Assembly: GCA_910574345.1 (NCBI GenBank)
Contig: CAJSZV010000001.1
Coordinates: 353,127 to 417,126, forward strand
Origin: Clostridiaceae bacterium
GTDB taxonomy: Bacteria; Bacillota; Clostridia; Lachnospirales; Lachnospiraceae
Direction of reading: 5' to 3'
Length of the DNA stretch: 64,000 nt
The notes under the pieces are model-generated. The model did not search any database, was not told where the DNA came from, and saw only the letters and a program-made list of their open reading frames with translations. This document shows positions 18,122 to 27,264 of the stretch, piece by piece; position 1 is the first letter of the stretch; the number at the start of each line of letters is the position of its first letter. Made by a program: the position numbers and the translations under genes.

Positions 18122-18335
18122 GTGACAGACAAAAGAGCTATGTTCAATGCACCGGCAAAAACAGGATCATAGATACCAATTCATGATTCCCCAATGGAAC
18201 AGGTGATGGGAGAGGAAGATAAGGTGATTCGTTTTTTAAAACAGTTTTTAATACGGGGCATGATCTGAAGCTTTTACAAAATATTTTCTTATAGCACTTG
18301 ACGTTTTAAAAGAATTCCCGTATCCTAAACTCACG
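18122..18335 (+). pseudogene. Decayed third copy of the Rpn nuclease gene
   Basis: The segment starts with a GTG in place of ATG and reads TDKRAMFNAPAKTGS then a stop, matching the N-terminus of copies 1 and 2. After GGAACAGGTGATGGGAGAGG it jumps to the region of GLDLKLLQEYFLIALDVF (18255-18330) and ends at the equivalent of FPYPK. Most of the nuclease domain is deleted. The preceding GTAACTGAATAGTTAC shows that the third leader was also present. Confidence 0.8.
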
Positions 18336-18361
18336 AACCGCCTTTCTGACTGTTCGTGCAA

Positions 18362-18580
18362 AGGGCAGTCCCAGATGCAGCAGCGAAGCCGGTATTGTTC
18401 ATGCAATCATTTGAATTCACCGGACGGACGGCGAGTCGCCTTCTGGAATATATGGTCAGGGATAAGTCCGTAATCTGCTCCAGGGTACATCCCCACATTT
18501 CATGTGTGTGGCCGCTTGCAGCGGCCTTCGGTACACTTGCGCAGCTTACGGTATCAGGATAAGTGCTGCAGGGCTGCCCT
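18362..18580 (+). ncRNA. Candidate retron msr-msd RNA
   Basis: The gap before the reverse transcriptase is rich in hairpins and has no credible ORF. AGGGCAGTCCC (18362-18372) pairs with GGGCTGCCCT (18571-18580), ten pairs with one bulged T, and could be the a1/a2 stem that brackets a retron RNA. Inside are CCGGT/ACCGG (18389-18423, with an inner ATTG/CAAT), GGCG/CGCC (18430-18440), and a strong GGCCGCT-TGC-AGCGGCC hairpin (18510-18526) suited to msd. AGC triplets that could supply the branching G follow a1. Boundaries and priming site are inferred. Confidence 0.5.
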
Positions 18581-18628
18581 GTGATAGGGCAAAGGAACAA
18601 GAAGTGTTTTGACGGCAGGAGACATCAT

Positions 18629-19633
18629 ATGTGGGAGTACAGAGGATTGTGGAAATATTGCGGGAAAGAACAGATCAAAGACATGCTTTTGTCTTTTCAA
18701 CTGCTGGGTGATACAGACTGGCCCAAGGAAAAGATACTGGCATGTCTCTTTGCGCTGAGCAATCATCCGGAGTCCCACTATCACTCTGTAAAAATCTCCA
18801 AAAGAAGGGGAGGATACCGCACCCTTGACGTGCCGGACGGGCTTCTTAAAAAAGTGCAGAGGAATATACTTCATCATATATTAGACGATTTTGCTCCTTC
18901 CCAGGCAGCCACAGCATATGGGCGCGGTACATCTGTCATATCCAACGCCTTTCCCCACACAGGCAAACGTCTGGTACTGAAACTGGATATCCATGACTTT
19001 TTCGGTAATATTACCTTTCCCATGGTGCTTCATAAGGCATTTCCGGGAACATATTTTCCCGCGTCTGTAGGGACGATGCTTACTTCCCTGTGCTGTCTGC
19101 GCGAGAGGCTTCCCCAGGGTTCACCTGCTTCTCCGGCAATCTCCAACCTGGTAATGAGGCCTTTTGACGAATATATGCTGGACTGGTGCGGGCAGAGAGA
19201 GATCGCATACAGCCGCTACAGCGATGATATGACATTTTCCGGGGATTTTGATGCGGCTGAACTTCTGAGAAAGACAGAAAGCTTTCTGAGGATCTATGGG
19301 CTAGAATTAAATCATGAAAAGACCAGGCTGTGTACCAGGGGTTCCAGACAGATTGTCACAGGAATTGTGGTAAACGAGACGCTGCAGCTTCCAAAGGAAT
19401 ACAGGAGAGAACTGCGTCAGGAGATCCATTACTGCAGAAGGTTTGGAGTGGAGGATCATCTTGGAAGACAGAAAGACACAGATCAGGCACAGGCAGGAGA
19501 ATACTTAATGTCTCTGTTGGGGAAGGTGGCCTACCTCTTATCCGTCAATCCGCAAGATACATGGTTTCAGGATGCGGAGAAATTTTTGCGGGAAGAGTTG
19601 AGGAAAAGAGGGAAGCCATTTGTGGGGCAGTGA
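18629..19633 (+). CDS. Retron-type reverse transcriptase
   Basis: This 334-residue reverse transcriptase carries the retron-specific NAxxH motif (NAFPH, 106-110) and the VTG motif (QIVTGIVVN, 243-245). Catalytic residues are Asp120 in LVLKLDIHDFF and YSDD (197-200); LPQGSPASPAISNL is RT motif 4. Retron RTs make a branched RNA-DNA (msDNA) from the RNA encoded just upstream. The ATG at 18629 follows AGGAGA by six bases, so the open frame back to 18563 is not used. No recognised effector gene is fused or adjacent: an IS-damaged Rpn array lies upstream and a decayed ferredoxin gene downstream, so any effector is in trans or lost. Confidence 0.88.
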   Translation: MWEYRGLWKYCGKEQIKDMLLSFQLLGDTDWPKEKILACLFALSNHPESHYHSVKISKRRGGYRTLDVPDGLLKKVQRNILHHILDDFAPSQAATAYGRGTSVISNAFPHTGKRLVLKLDIHDFFGNITFPMVLHKAFPGTYFPASVGTMLTSLCCLRERLPQGSPASPAISNLVMRPFDEYMLDWCGQREIAYSRYSDDMTFSGDFDAAELLRKTESFLRIYGLELNHEKTRLCTRGSRQIVTGIVVNETLQLPKEYRRELRQEIHYCRRFGVEDHLGRQKDTDQAQAGEYLMSLLGKVAYLLSVNPQDTWFQDAEKFLREELRKRGKPFVGQ

Positions 19634-19713
19634 GGTATTTTTGAAAGAAGTGCGGCGGCTCTCCGCCACAGGCACAGTGGAAAATATCATCTTCGGCTTT
19701 CGTAGGGCTGCCG

Positions 19714-20440
19714 TCATTCTTTTGGACAGGTGTAGCGCGGCAGGTTCCGGCTGTGTTTCCCGTATTCAATGGCTTCTTTGGGGCAGCGGCAGATACAGGC
19801 CATGCAATGGGTACAATGGTTTTTCTATACAGGTCTGCCGTTTTCCAGATGGATATTTTGAAGAGGACAGACGGCTGCGCATTTTCCACAGGAAATACAG
19901 CTGGCTGTGGCATAAAATTTCTTTGCGTGGACGAACACAGGGTAAAAAAGGATGTTTACTATGCTGCTGTTTATTCTGTCGCTGAAAGTAAGGACGGGCT
20001 GTGGAAATGGTGTGTCTCTTTTTATGCAGGCGGCCGCCTGATCAATCACGTTTTCTGCCTGCCCAATGAGCTGCAGTGCTTTTTCTTTTGTGGGGGTAGA
20101 AAACAGTGCAATATAGTTTTCAGGCATTGTGATCCCGATACAGCTGCGGTAGTTCATCCCTTTTTGGGAACAGAGTTTTTTGAGATATTTTCCGGCGTTT
20201 CCCATACTTCCGCCGCATGTCATGACAAAATAAATATCCTTGCTGCCTGAAAGGGTGGTGTGTTCCAGCCAGTTCTGGACAATGCGCGGGATTCTCCAGG
20301 CATAAGTCGGGGCTGCGATCACCCATGGGCGTGAAGAGCGGAGCTTTGAAAAATCCTTGGTCTGTATTTTTGAAAAAGATTTAACGTTTCGTCATTCAGT
20401 TCAGCCCCGATCCGTTTGGCGGCAGGAAAACCGCCCCTTT
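19714..20440 (-). pseudogene. EFR1-type flavodoxin/ferredoxin fusion, decayed
   Basis: The minus strand encodes IAAPTYAWRIPRIVQNWLEH, FVMTCGGSMGNAGKYL and a 4Fe-4S motif CISCGKCAAVCP, the pattern of the EFR1 family. In the second ferredoxin motif the frame is cut by TAG where the family has Trp (GRPV-stop-KNHCTHCMACICRCP), a TGG to TAG change. Upstream, ELNDETLNLFQK and the flavodoxin core lie in different frames, and the usual flavin-binding start is missing. At least three lesions are present, so it is dead. Confidence 0.75.
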
Positions 20441-20524
20441 CCAGAACGAACGGAAGTATTACCTGAAAAAATGCAGATCATTCAGAACCATTGACTGATG
20501 ATTTAGAAAGGACCCGGACAGATT

Positions 20525-21613
20525 ATGGAATCCGCCACGACAAAGAGAGACCCCTACATTGACATTATAAAAGGAATCGGTATACTTTCCATCGTCGCAG
20601 GACACAGCGGAGGAAACATTGGGCTCATTCGCCTGAACCTCTCCGCCTTTGTATACCTGTACCACATTATGATTTTCTTTTTTATTGCAGGTTTTTGCTT
20701 TAAGAAAGAACATGGACTCCGGCCTTATCTGTATATAGGAAAGCGCTTGGGGAGTGTTTTGCCTCTGTTTGCAGCATATTCCGTGTTTTTCGTGCTGCTC
20801 CACAATCCTTTGTTCCGCCTTGGTTTCTTTGACGAAAGCCAGCATATGTACAGCAGGGCTGAGATGGTCAGCTACTGTTTAAATGCTTTTGTGTTTCAGC
20901 ATATTGATATATTGCTGGGGGCTTTTTGGTTTATTCCCATGTATATCGCTGCAGTGGGATTTTTTGGTGTTCTTTTTTCCGTGGCCGAAAGAACCGGATA
21001 TCCCCGCTTCTTTCATGTGTTATTTGCGGTTTTGTCAGGGGGGCTTGGGGTCTATGCTCAGAATTTGAGTCTGGCATGGCATATCCAGACTTCCGTTCTG
21101 GCAGTTCCCGTTGTGTATGGAGGCTATGCGGTAAGAAAACATTGGGACTGCATAAAAAGGTTTATACCTTCCTGGGGATTTGCAGCTGCAGGCTGTATTT
21201 TATACTGGATTGTGACACGGCCTGTGGGTTTTGTGGAATTGTCTCTGAATCAGATTATCAGTCCATGGCTGTTTTACCCGATTACTGCCGTTGGAGTGTA
21301 TTTTTGCATGTCATTGGGAAAATTCCTTGGCCGCAGGAATCTGTCCGGCAGGCTGTTTTCCTGTATAGGCAAAAACAGTTATCATATTATGGCACTGCAT
21401 TTTTTTGCCTTTAAAATCGTGGATATGGTTTACGGAACTCTGACCCAAAAGGAAGCCTCGGTTATCTGCATATTCCCTCATGCTTTTGATTATTTGTGGC
21501 CGGTCTATGATTTTTTCGGGATTGTGATGCCTCTGATTTTTGTTGGCGTCATAAGGCTGGGAGTTAAGTGTTTCAACACGCTGCTCTCATGGGCAGCAAG
21601 CGCCAAATCCTAA
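20525..21613 (+). CDS. Acyltransferase family 3 membrane protein
   Basis: The protein is a multi-pass acyltransferase of the fucose 4-O-acetylase / OafA type that transfers acyl groups to cell-surface sugars. It opens with DPYIDIIKGIGILSIVAGHS, where the Asp and His are the expected catalytic/positional residues, and has about ten hydrophobic segments. GKNSYHIMALHFFAFK near residue 280 is the conserved late motif. GAAAGGA precedes the ATG. It stands alone between a decayed ferredoxin gene and the symporter; no glycan operon is adjacent, so the acceptor is unknown. Confidence 0.85.
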   Translation: MESATTKRDPYIDIIKGIGILSIVAGHSGGNIGLIRLNLSAFVYLYHIMIFFFIAGFCFKKEHGLRPYLYIGKRLGSVLPLFAAYSVFFVLLHNPLFRLGFFDESQHMYSRAEMVSYCLNAFVFQHIDILLGAFWFIPMYIAAVGFFGVLFSVAERTGYPRFFHVLFAVLSGGLGVYAQNLSLAWHIQTSVLAVPVVYGGYAVRKHWDCIKRFIPSWGFAAAGCILYWIVTRPVGFVELSLNQIISPWLFYPITAVGVYFCMSLGKFLGRRNLSGRLFSCIGKNSYHIMALHFFAFKIVDMVYGTLTQKEASVICIFPHAFDYLWPVYDFFGIVMPLIFVGVIRLGVKCFNTLLSWAASAKS

Positions 21614-21756
21614 CTGGAACTGTTGGGGATAGTCGCGAAATTTTTTATATTTTGCCAAAAAAGGGGAGACAAACCGCCGGTTATGTGGTATAGTATTGAA
21701 GATTTGGGCAAAAAACTGCAGAATCGGTTTTTACACAAAACTTAAGGAGGAAAAGA

Positions 21757-23118
21757 ATGGAAAACCAGAAGAAAAAGTCAGGAAGTTCACTGGCAAAGAA
21801 GATGGGAATCTCCCTTGTGTGCGGCATTGCAGCCGGGCTGCTGTTAATGTTTTTGAGAGAGTCCCTCAACGGTTCCGGTCATGAAGCCGCATGGAACATG
21901 ATCAACAGTCTTTTATTTCAGGATGTAACAGCACAGGGAGCGGAACATGCTCTTGGGATTTTTTATTTGATCGGACAGCTGTTTATCCGTTCTTTACAGC
22001 TCGTTATTGTACCAATGGTATTTACTTCCATTACTCTTGCGATTGGGCAGATATCCGATACCAGAACTTTGGGGCGCATTTCCGCTAAGACCATCGGCTG
22101 GTTTCTTATCTGTTCTTTTTTTGCCCTGGCGCTGGCATGCATAGCAGGAAGCGCAGTATATCATGCAGGGCTTTTTACCGCCCAGGTGGAGGGCTTAACA
22201 GGCAATGCAGGCTCCACAGGAGCCAATCCCATGAACGTAATCCTCAATGTGGTGCCGGCCAACGTCATTACGGCCTTTGGAAGCAACACGGCTGTTCTTG
22301 CGGTGGTGTTCGTGGCTGTCTGCCTGGGCCTATGCATGAATGCACTGGGAGAGGAGAAGACGAAGCTCTTAAGAACCCTTGTTCAGGAAGTGAATGATGT
22401 GGTGGTGGTCTTCTTAAATTATGTGGTAACCACATTTGCGCCCTTTGCCGTATTTGTGCTTTTGGCAAGAACCTTTGCCACCTACGGAATCAATTACTTA
22501 AAACCGGCCTTTGCTTATGTGGCGGCGGCTGTAGCTATGCTTATGGTTTTCCTTCTCATAGGCTATCCCCTGGTGGTGGCGCTGGGAGCCAAATTGAATC
22601 CTGTGATCTTCTTAAAAAAGATCGGCAACGTGGCTGTTTTCGGCTTTTCCACCTCATCAAGTGCGGCCACGCTGCCCTTAAACTACCAGACCTGTACAGA
22701 TGGGTTTGGTGTGGACGATACCATCGCATCCTTTGTGCTGCCTCTGGGAATGACAATCAATATGAATGGCACTGCCATTATGCAGGTCATCGCAACGGTC
22801 TTTATCGCCGGGTGTGCCGGATATGAGATCAGCCTTACTCAGTTAGTTGTGGTTGCGGTTCTGGCGCTGATCGCATCGGCGGGAACTCCGGCAGCGCCGG
22901 GAGCAGGAGCAATCGTGCTGTTTACCATTCTGTCCGGCGTGGGATTTATCAACGAGGGAGCTCTTCTTGCCTATTCCCTGATTCTTGCCATTAACAGGCC
23001 AATTGAGATGCTAGTGACTGCCCTTAATGTGGTTGGAGATGCAGTGACCAGCATCTGCGTGGCAAAAAGTGAAGGACTTCTGGACGAGGAGAAATATAAC
23101 CGAATGTCAGGTGTGTGA
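21757..23118 (+). CDS. Dicarboxylate/amino acid:cation symporter (DAACS)
   Basis: This is a sodium- or proton-coupled glutamate/aspartate/dicarboxylate transporter of the GltP/SstT group. It has eight or more membrane segments and the re-entrant loop signatures FSTSSSAATLPLN (hairpin 1) and SAGTPAAPGAGAI (hairpin 2), with LPLGMTINMNGTAIMQ between them, the substrate and Na+ site. Length 453 is typical. AAGGAGG precedes the ATG. It lies upstream of an amino-acid ABC operon, separated by two hairpins. Confidence 0.9.
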   Translation: MENQKKKSGSSLAKKMGISLVCGIAAGLLLMFLRESLNGSGHEAAWNMINSLLFQDVTAQGAEHALGIFYLIGQLFIRSLQLVIVPMVFTSITLAIGQISDTRTLGRISAKTIGWFLICSFFALALACIAGSAVYHAGLFTAQVEGLTGNAGSTGANPMNVILNVVPANVITAFGSNTAVLAVVFVAVCLGLCMNALGEEKTKLLRTLVQEVNDVVVVFLNYVVTTFAPFAVFVLLARTFATYGINYLKPAFAYVAAAVAMLMVFLLIGYPLVVALGAKLNPVIFLKKIGNVAVFGFSTSSSAATLPLNYQTCTDGFGVDDTIASFVLPLGMTINMNGTAIMQVIATVFIAGCAGYEISLTQLVVVAVLALIASAGTPAAPGAGAIVLFTILSGVGFINEGALLAYSLILAINRPIEMLVTALNVVGDAVTSICVAKSEGLLDEEKYNRMSGV

Positions 23119-23122
23119 GAAG

Positions 23123-23202
23123 CATCGGATGTTCATCCGATGTGGAATCAGCCATGAATTTTGGCTTACAAGCGAGCCTGATGCGCAAAATTCACATCTG
23201 AT
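23123..23202. repeat. Two hairpins after the symporter gene
   Basis: CATCGGATG-TT-CATCCGATG (23123-23142) is followed by a longer imperfect stem, ATCAG/CTGAT with GAATTTTG (23156-23163) against CAAAATTC (23186-23193). Neither is followed by a T-run, so termination is uncertain. Confidence 0.55.
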
Positions 23203-23266
23203 CCCTCGCCGTCTGAACTATTATGATTAATTATGCATAAAAATTAAAAATATACATAAAAAATAC

Positions 23267-23299
23267 TTTACAAAAGAATATTTATGCATTATAATGCAT
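23267..23299 (+). promoter_or_regulatory. Promoter overlapped by 16-bp palindrome, ABC operon
   Basis: TTTACA (23267) and TATAAT (23290) are separated by 17 bases. The -10 is the centre of the perfect palindrome ATGCATTATAATGCAT (23284-23299), and another ATGCAT lies at 23233. The palindrome resembles an ARG-box, which would make the operon ArgR-repressed; identity of the regulator is inferred. Confidence 0.6.
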
Positions 23300-23357
23300 G
23301 CTGTTACAGAAAACAACAGGGGGACTGCATGATCTGCCCCCAAAAGGAGAGGATATT

Positions 23358-24323
23358 ATGAAAAAGAAAATAGTAATAGTACTTGCGGCAGCCATGACGG
23401 TTATGAGTTTAACAGGATGTCAGGGAGGCGCCGGGGCGTCATCTACGACGGCAGCGCCGGCAAATGACACGACAGCGGCAGGGACAGAGGCCGGGAAGAC
23501 AGAGACGGATACCCAGGCAGCGGATACCAAAGAAACAGAAGCCGATTCCGCGTCAGAGGCTGGCATAGATCCCAATGGCGCCGTTGCCAAGATCAAGGCG
23601 GCGGGAAAGCTGACCATGGGAACAGCGCCGGACTTTGCTCCCTGGGAATTTAAGGATGTAAGTTCTGGCACTACGGAATATGTAGGTTCTGACATTGAAC
23701 TTGGAAAATATATTGCTGAGCAGCTGGGGGTGGAACTGGAGATTAAGCCCATGGAGTTTTCCGCCATTCAGCAGGCTTTGGCTTCCGGGACCATTGATAT
23801 CGGAATCTCCGGCTTTGCTTACACGGAGAAGAGGGCTGAGGCTCTTGGTCTTTCCGACCGCTATAATGTAAATGCGGCAGCAGGTCAGGGACTTCTGGTG
23901 TTAAAGGATCAGGCAGCGGATTACAACAGCGCAGAGAGTTTTGCCGGGAAAAAAGTGGCTGCGCAGAATGCTTCTCTTCAGCAGACTTTGGTTCAGGAAC
24001 AGCTTCCCTCAGATGTGAAGATGCAGACCGTGACCCAGGTGACAGACGGGGTGATGATGCTGACCACTGGAAAGGTGGACGCAGTGGCCGTATCCGGTGA
24101 TAACGGGGAATCTCTGGTAAAGACTTATCCTGAGGTAGCTATGGCGGAATTTAAATTTGCCTATGACAGCGACGGCAATGTGGTTGCAGTGAAAAAGGGC
24201 AATGACGAACTGTTAAATGCCATTAATGAGATTATCGCAGAGGTGAATGAGACAGGGCTCTATGAGGAATGGAAGGCGGATGCCAAGGCTCTTGCAGATT
24301 CTCTGGGAATTGAAACGCACTGA
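23358..24323 (+). CDS. Amino acid ABC transporter substrate-binding lipoprotein
   Basis: This is a family 3 amino-acid binding protein. It has a lipoprotein signal (MKKKIVIVLAAAMTVMSLTG then Cys), a Thr/Ala/Glu linker, and the two-lobed fold starting GKLTMGTAPDFAPWEF with SDIELGKYIAEQLG, the group signature. SGFAYTEKRAEALGLSDRY supports polar amino acids such as cystine, glutamine or arginine. AAAGGAGAGG precedes the ATG at 23358. It heads a binding protein-permease-ATPase operon behind a promoter with an ARG-box-like palindrome. Confidence 0.9.
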   Translation: MKKKIVIVLAAAMTVMSLTGCQGGAGASSTTAAPANDTTAAGTEAGKTETDTQAADTKETEADSASEAGIDPNGAVAKIKAAGKLTMGTAPDFAPWEFKDVSSGTTEYVGSDIELGKYIAEQLGVELEIKPMEFSAIQQALASGTIDIGISGFAYTEKRAEALGLSDRYNVNAAAGQGLLVLKDQAADYNSAESFAGKKVAAQNASLQQTLVQEQLPSDVKMQTVTQVTDGVMMLTTGKVDAVAVSGDNGESLVKTYPEVAMAEFKFAYDSDGNVVAVKKGNDELLNAINEIIAEVNETGLYEEWKADAKALADSLGIETH

Positions 24324-24352
24324 CATAACAGGCAGAAGGGAGTTTAAGGTGG

Positions 24353-25042
24353 ATGGAATTTTTTAGTGTAATGCTGCAGCTCTGGAACGAGTACTGGAAG
24401 CTGTTCCTGGAAGGGCTGGGAATGACCCTTTTTATGGGATTTCTCACGGTTCTTTTGAGTACAATATTCGGCGCCGTTATGGCCCTTATGCGCCGGAGTA
24501 AGTGGGGAATCGGAAAGTTTCGTCCGCTGAATGCCATAGCAGCCGTTTATGTGGAGGTGATTCGCGGGACCCCCATTCTTCTCCAGCTTTATTTCTTCTA
24601 CTTCATGCTGCCTCAGTGGGTGCCTTTTCTGGAGCTGACGGAGTTTCAGTGCGTGCTCATTGCCTGCTGCGTCAACTCCACGGCTTATGTGTGCGAGATC
24701 ATCCGGTCGGGAATTCAGGCAGTGGATTTCGGGCAGACCGAGGCGGCCCGCTCTCTGGGACTGAACGGACGGCAGACCATGATTCATATTGTGCTTCCCC
24801 AGGCAGTGAAGAACATTCTTCCGGCCCTTTGCAACGAATTTGTGGCAATAGTCAAGGAAACTTCCCTGGCATCCACATTCTTTGTGGGAGAATTGATGAC
24901 CCAGTTTAAGACGATTCAGGGAATAACTTACCGGGTTTTGGAACCTCTTACCATTGTGGGCCTCATTTATTTTCTTGTAACATTTGTCATGTCAAAGCTT
25001 ATTGCCCTGCTTGAAAGGAGGATGAATGCAAGTGAACGGTGA
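24353..25042 (+). CDS. Amino acid ABC transporter permease
   Basis: This is a HisM/GlnP-type permease with about five membrane segments. It has [20 protein letters not shown] at the start, [19 protein letters not shown], and the EAA-like coupling loop [28 protein letters not shown] split over residues 125-152. Its 3' end overlaps the ATPase gene by 17 bases, so the two are translationally coupled. It forms the membrane part of the transporter with the flanking genes. Confidence 0.92.
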   Translation: MEFFSVMLQLWNEYWKLFLEGLGMTLFMGFLTVLLSTIFGAVMALMRRSKWGIGKFRPLNAIAAVYVEVIRGTPILLQLYFFYFMLPQWVPFLELTEFQCVLIACCVNSTAYVCEIIRSGIQAVDFGQTEAARSLGLNGRQTMIHIVLPQAVKNILPALCNEFVAIVKETSLASTFFVGELMTQFKTIQGITYRVLEPLTIVGLIYFLVTFVMSKLIALLERRMNASER

Positions 25043-25775
25043 AAAGGAACTGATTCAGGTAGTGGACTTACATAAATCCTTCGGAAATCTTCAGGTACTA
25101 AAGGGAGTGACAGAACATATCTCAAAGGGGGAAGTGGTGTCGGTGATCGGTCCTTCCGGCGGAGGAAAGAGTACATTTCTCAGGTGCCTGAACCTTCTTG
25201 AGACGCCTGATGGCGGCCATATCTATTTTGAGGGAACGGATATTACGGACAAGAAGGTGGATATCAATGTGCACCGCCAGAAGATGGGAATGGTATTCCA
25301 GCATTTCAACGTGTTCAACAACCTGACTGTGGGAAAGAACATTACCCTGGCTCCGGTGCTTCTTGGGAAAAAGACCCAGGCGGAGGCGGACGACATGGCA
25401 AAAGAGCTGTTGGAGAGAGTGGGGCTTTCCGATAAGGTCAACCAGTATCCCAAGAAGCTTTCAGGAGGACAGAAACAGCGCCTCGCCATTGTGCGGGCTC
25501 TGGCCATGGAGCCGGATGTGATGCTGTTTGACGAACCCACATCGGCCCTGGACCCGGAGATGGTGGGGGAGGTTCTTCTGGTTATCAAGGATCTGGTAAA
25601 AACAGGTCTTACCACTGTGATCGTCACCCATGAGATGGGATTTGCAAAAGAAGTATCCAACCGGGTGCTGTTTATGGACGGAGGGATCATTGCGGAGAAG
25701 GGAACGCCGGATGAGGTCTTCAACCATCCTCAGAATCCCAGGACAAAAGAGTTTTTGAGTAAAGTGCTGTATTAG
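25026..25775 (+). CDS. Amino acid ABC transporter ATP-binding protein
   Basis: This GlnQ/HisP-type ATPase drives uptake with the preceding permease and binding protein. Walker A is GPSGGGKST, the Q loop is [14 protein letters not shown], the ABC signature is [11 protein letters not shown], Walker B is [14 protein letters not shown], and the switch His is in VTHEMGF. Length 249 is standard. The start lies within the permease gene. An M20 hydrolase follows 25 bases downstream and is probably in the same transcript. Confidence 0.94.
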   Translation: MQVNGEKELIQVVDLHKSFGNLQVLKGVTEHISKGEVVSVIGPSGGGKSTFLRCLNLLETPDGGHIYFEGTDITDKKVDINVHRQKMGMVFQHFNVFNNLTVGKNITLAPVLLGKKTQAEADDMAKELLERVGLSDKVNQYPKKLSGGQKQRLAIVRALAMEPDVMLFDEPTSALDPEMVGEVLLVIKDLVKTGLTTVIVTHEMGFAKEVSNRVLFMDGGIIAEKGTPDEVFNHPQNPRTKEFLSKVLY

Positions 25776-25800
25776 GGATATCATAAGAAAGGAAACAAAA

Positions 25801-27264
25801 ATGACGGAGAGCAAAAAAAATATATTGTCTTATATTGACGAGAAATCAGAAGTGATCATTGATGTGTCGGATAAGATATGGGAGTTTGCGGAGCTGTCTT
25901 TGAGAGAGTTTCAGTCAGGAGAACTGTATGCCAAAGTGCTCAGGGAAGAGGGCTTTGAGGTGGAGCATCCGTTTGCAGGCATTGAGACGGCTTTTCGGGC
26001 TTCCTATGGTTCCGGGAAACCGGTTATTGGGATTCTGGCGGAGTATGATGCCCTCACAGGGCTTTCCCAGACAGCGGGAAGCAGTGAGAGGAAAGAACTG
26101 GTGACAGACGGCAACGGCCATGGCTGCGGCCATAATCTGCTGGGGGCGGGAGCCATGGCTGCGGCTTTTGCAGTGAAAAAATATCTGGAGGAAAAAGGCG
26201 CGGGGAACGGCAAAGTGATCCTCTACGGCTGTCCGGGAGAGGAAGGCGCAGCCACCAAGGCGTTTATGGCGAGAGACGGGGTCTTTGGAGAGTGTGATGC
26301 AGCCCTTACCTGGCATCCGGGCAATGTGAATCAGGTGACTTCCGGAACCTGCAACACCTGTATCCAGACGGAGTATAAGTTTACAGGAGTAGCTTCTCAC
26401 GCGGCAGGGGCGCCGGAATTTGGGCGGTCTGCTCTGGATGCAGTGGAGCTGATGAATATCGGCGTTCAGTTTTTGAGGGAACACATGCCGGATACGGCCA
26501 GGATTCACTATTCCATCACAGATGCAGGCGGAGATTCTCCCAATGTGGTGCAGCCGAGGGCACAAGTCCTTTACATGGTCCGTTCCATCTGGGCAAAGGA
26601 TGCCTTGGCTCTTCAGGAGAGGGTAGACCGGATCGCCCAGGCGGCGGCCATGATGACGGATACGGCCATGGAGAAACGGTTTATCGACGGATGTTCCAAC
26701 ACGGTTCCAAACAAAGTGTTGGAGACGCTGCTGTGGGAGAATTTTAATGAGGCGGACATGCCTTCTTACACGGAAGAGGAGATGGGGCTGGCCAAGGCTC
26801 TCTATGATTCCGTGGAAGTGAAAAATCCCGGTCTGCCGGGGGCAGCCACAGACGAAAGCGAAGAAATCTATGAATTTGTGGATGAGAAATCCTGTCATGG
26901 AACAAAGGCCATGAATGATTTTTTGATTCCCTATCTGTATTCGGAGAAACCCCGCATGGGCTCCACAGATGTAGGTGATGTGAGCTGGTGCGTGCCTACG
27001 GCTCAGATCAACACAGCCACTTATCCTGCCCAGGCGCCGGGACATTCCTGGCAGAATGTATCCTGCGGAAAGACTTCGATTGCTCACAAAGCCATGCTTT
27101 TGGCGGGAAAAGTGCTGGCGGCAACGGCTGTTGATCTGATTGAGAAGCCGGAAGTGCTGGCGGCGGCAAAAGAAGAGTATGAGAAGAAGATGAAACGGTA
27201 CGGCGGGTATTACTGCCCTGTGCCGGATGGAGCGGTTCCGGTAGTGCCGGGAGAGAAAATGTAA
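25801..27264 (+). CDS. M20 amidohydrolase (AbgB-like)
   Basis: This is an M20D-type aminoacylase/amidohydrolase close in layout to p-aminobenzoyl-glutamate hydrolase subunit B. Metal ligands lie in GILAEYDAL, GHGCGHNLLG and GEEGAATKAF; the dimerisation domain starts near TEYKFTGVASHAAGAPE. It would release an amino acid from an acylated or aromatic conjugate in the cytoplasm. AAGAAAGGAAAC precedes the ATG. Its place at the end of the amino-acid transporter operon suggests it processes what the transporter imports; the substrate is not known. Confidence 0.88.
   Translation: MTESKKNILSYIDEKSEVIIDVSDKIWEFAELSLREFQSGELYAKVLREEGFEVEHPFAGIETAFRASYGSGKPVIGILAEYDALTGLSQTAGSSERKELVTDGNGHGCGHNLLGAGAMAAAFAVKKYLEEKGAGNGKVILYGCPGEEGAATKAFMARDGVFGECDAALTWHPGNVNQVTSGTCNTCIQTEYKFTGVASHAAGAPEFGRSALDAVELMNIGVQFLREHMPDTARIHYSITDAGGDSPNVVQPRAQVLYMVRSIWAKDALALQERVDRIAQAAAMMTDTAMEKRFIDGCSNTVPNKVLETLLWENFNEADMPSYTEEEMGLAKALYDSVEVKNPGLPGAATDESEEIYEFVDEKSCHGTKAMNDFLIPYLYSEKPRMGSTDVGDVSWCVPTAQINTATYPAQAPGHSWQNVSCGKTSIAHKAMLLAGKVLAATAVDLIEKPEVLAAAKEEYEKKMKRYGGYYCPVPDGAVPVVPGEKM

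Noticed and set aside
18356-18562. Short plus-strand ORF before the reverse transcriptase
   Set aside because: No ribosome site and no protein-like pattern; the same bases form the hairpins of the candidate retron RNA.
19545-20250. Plus- and minus-strand ORFs downstream of the RT as a possible retron effector
   Set aside because: The only convincing protein signal there is the decayed EFR1 ferredoxin on the minus strand; the others are shadows.
8525-20440. Genome-wide recoding of TAG as an amino acid
   Set aside because: Several intact genes end in TAG at family-typical lengths (for example 4285, 25775, 55540), and the genes with internal TAG also carry frameshifts or other stops nearby.
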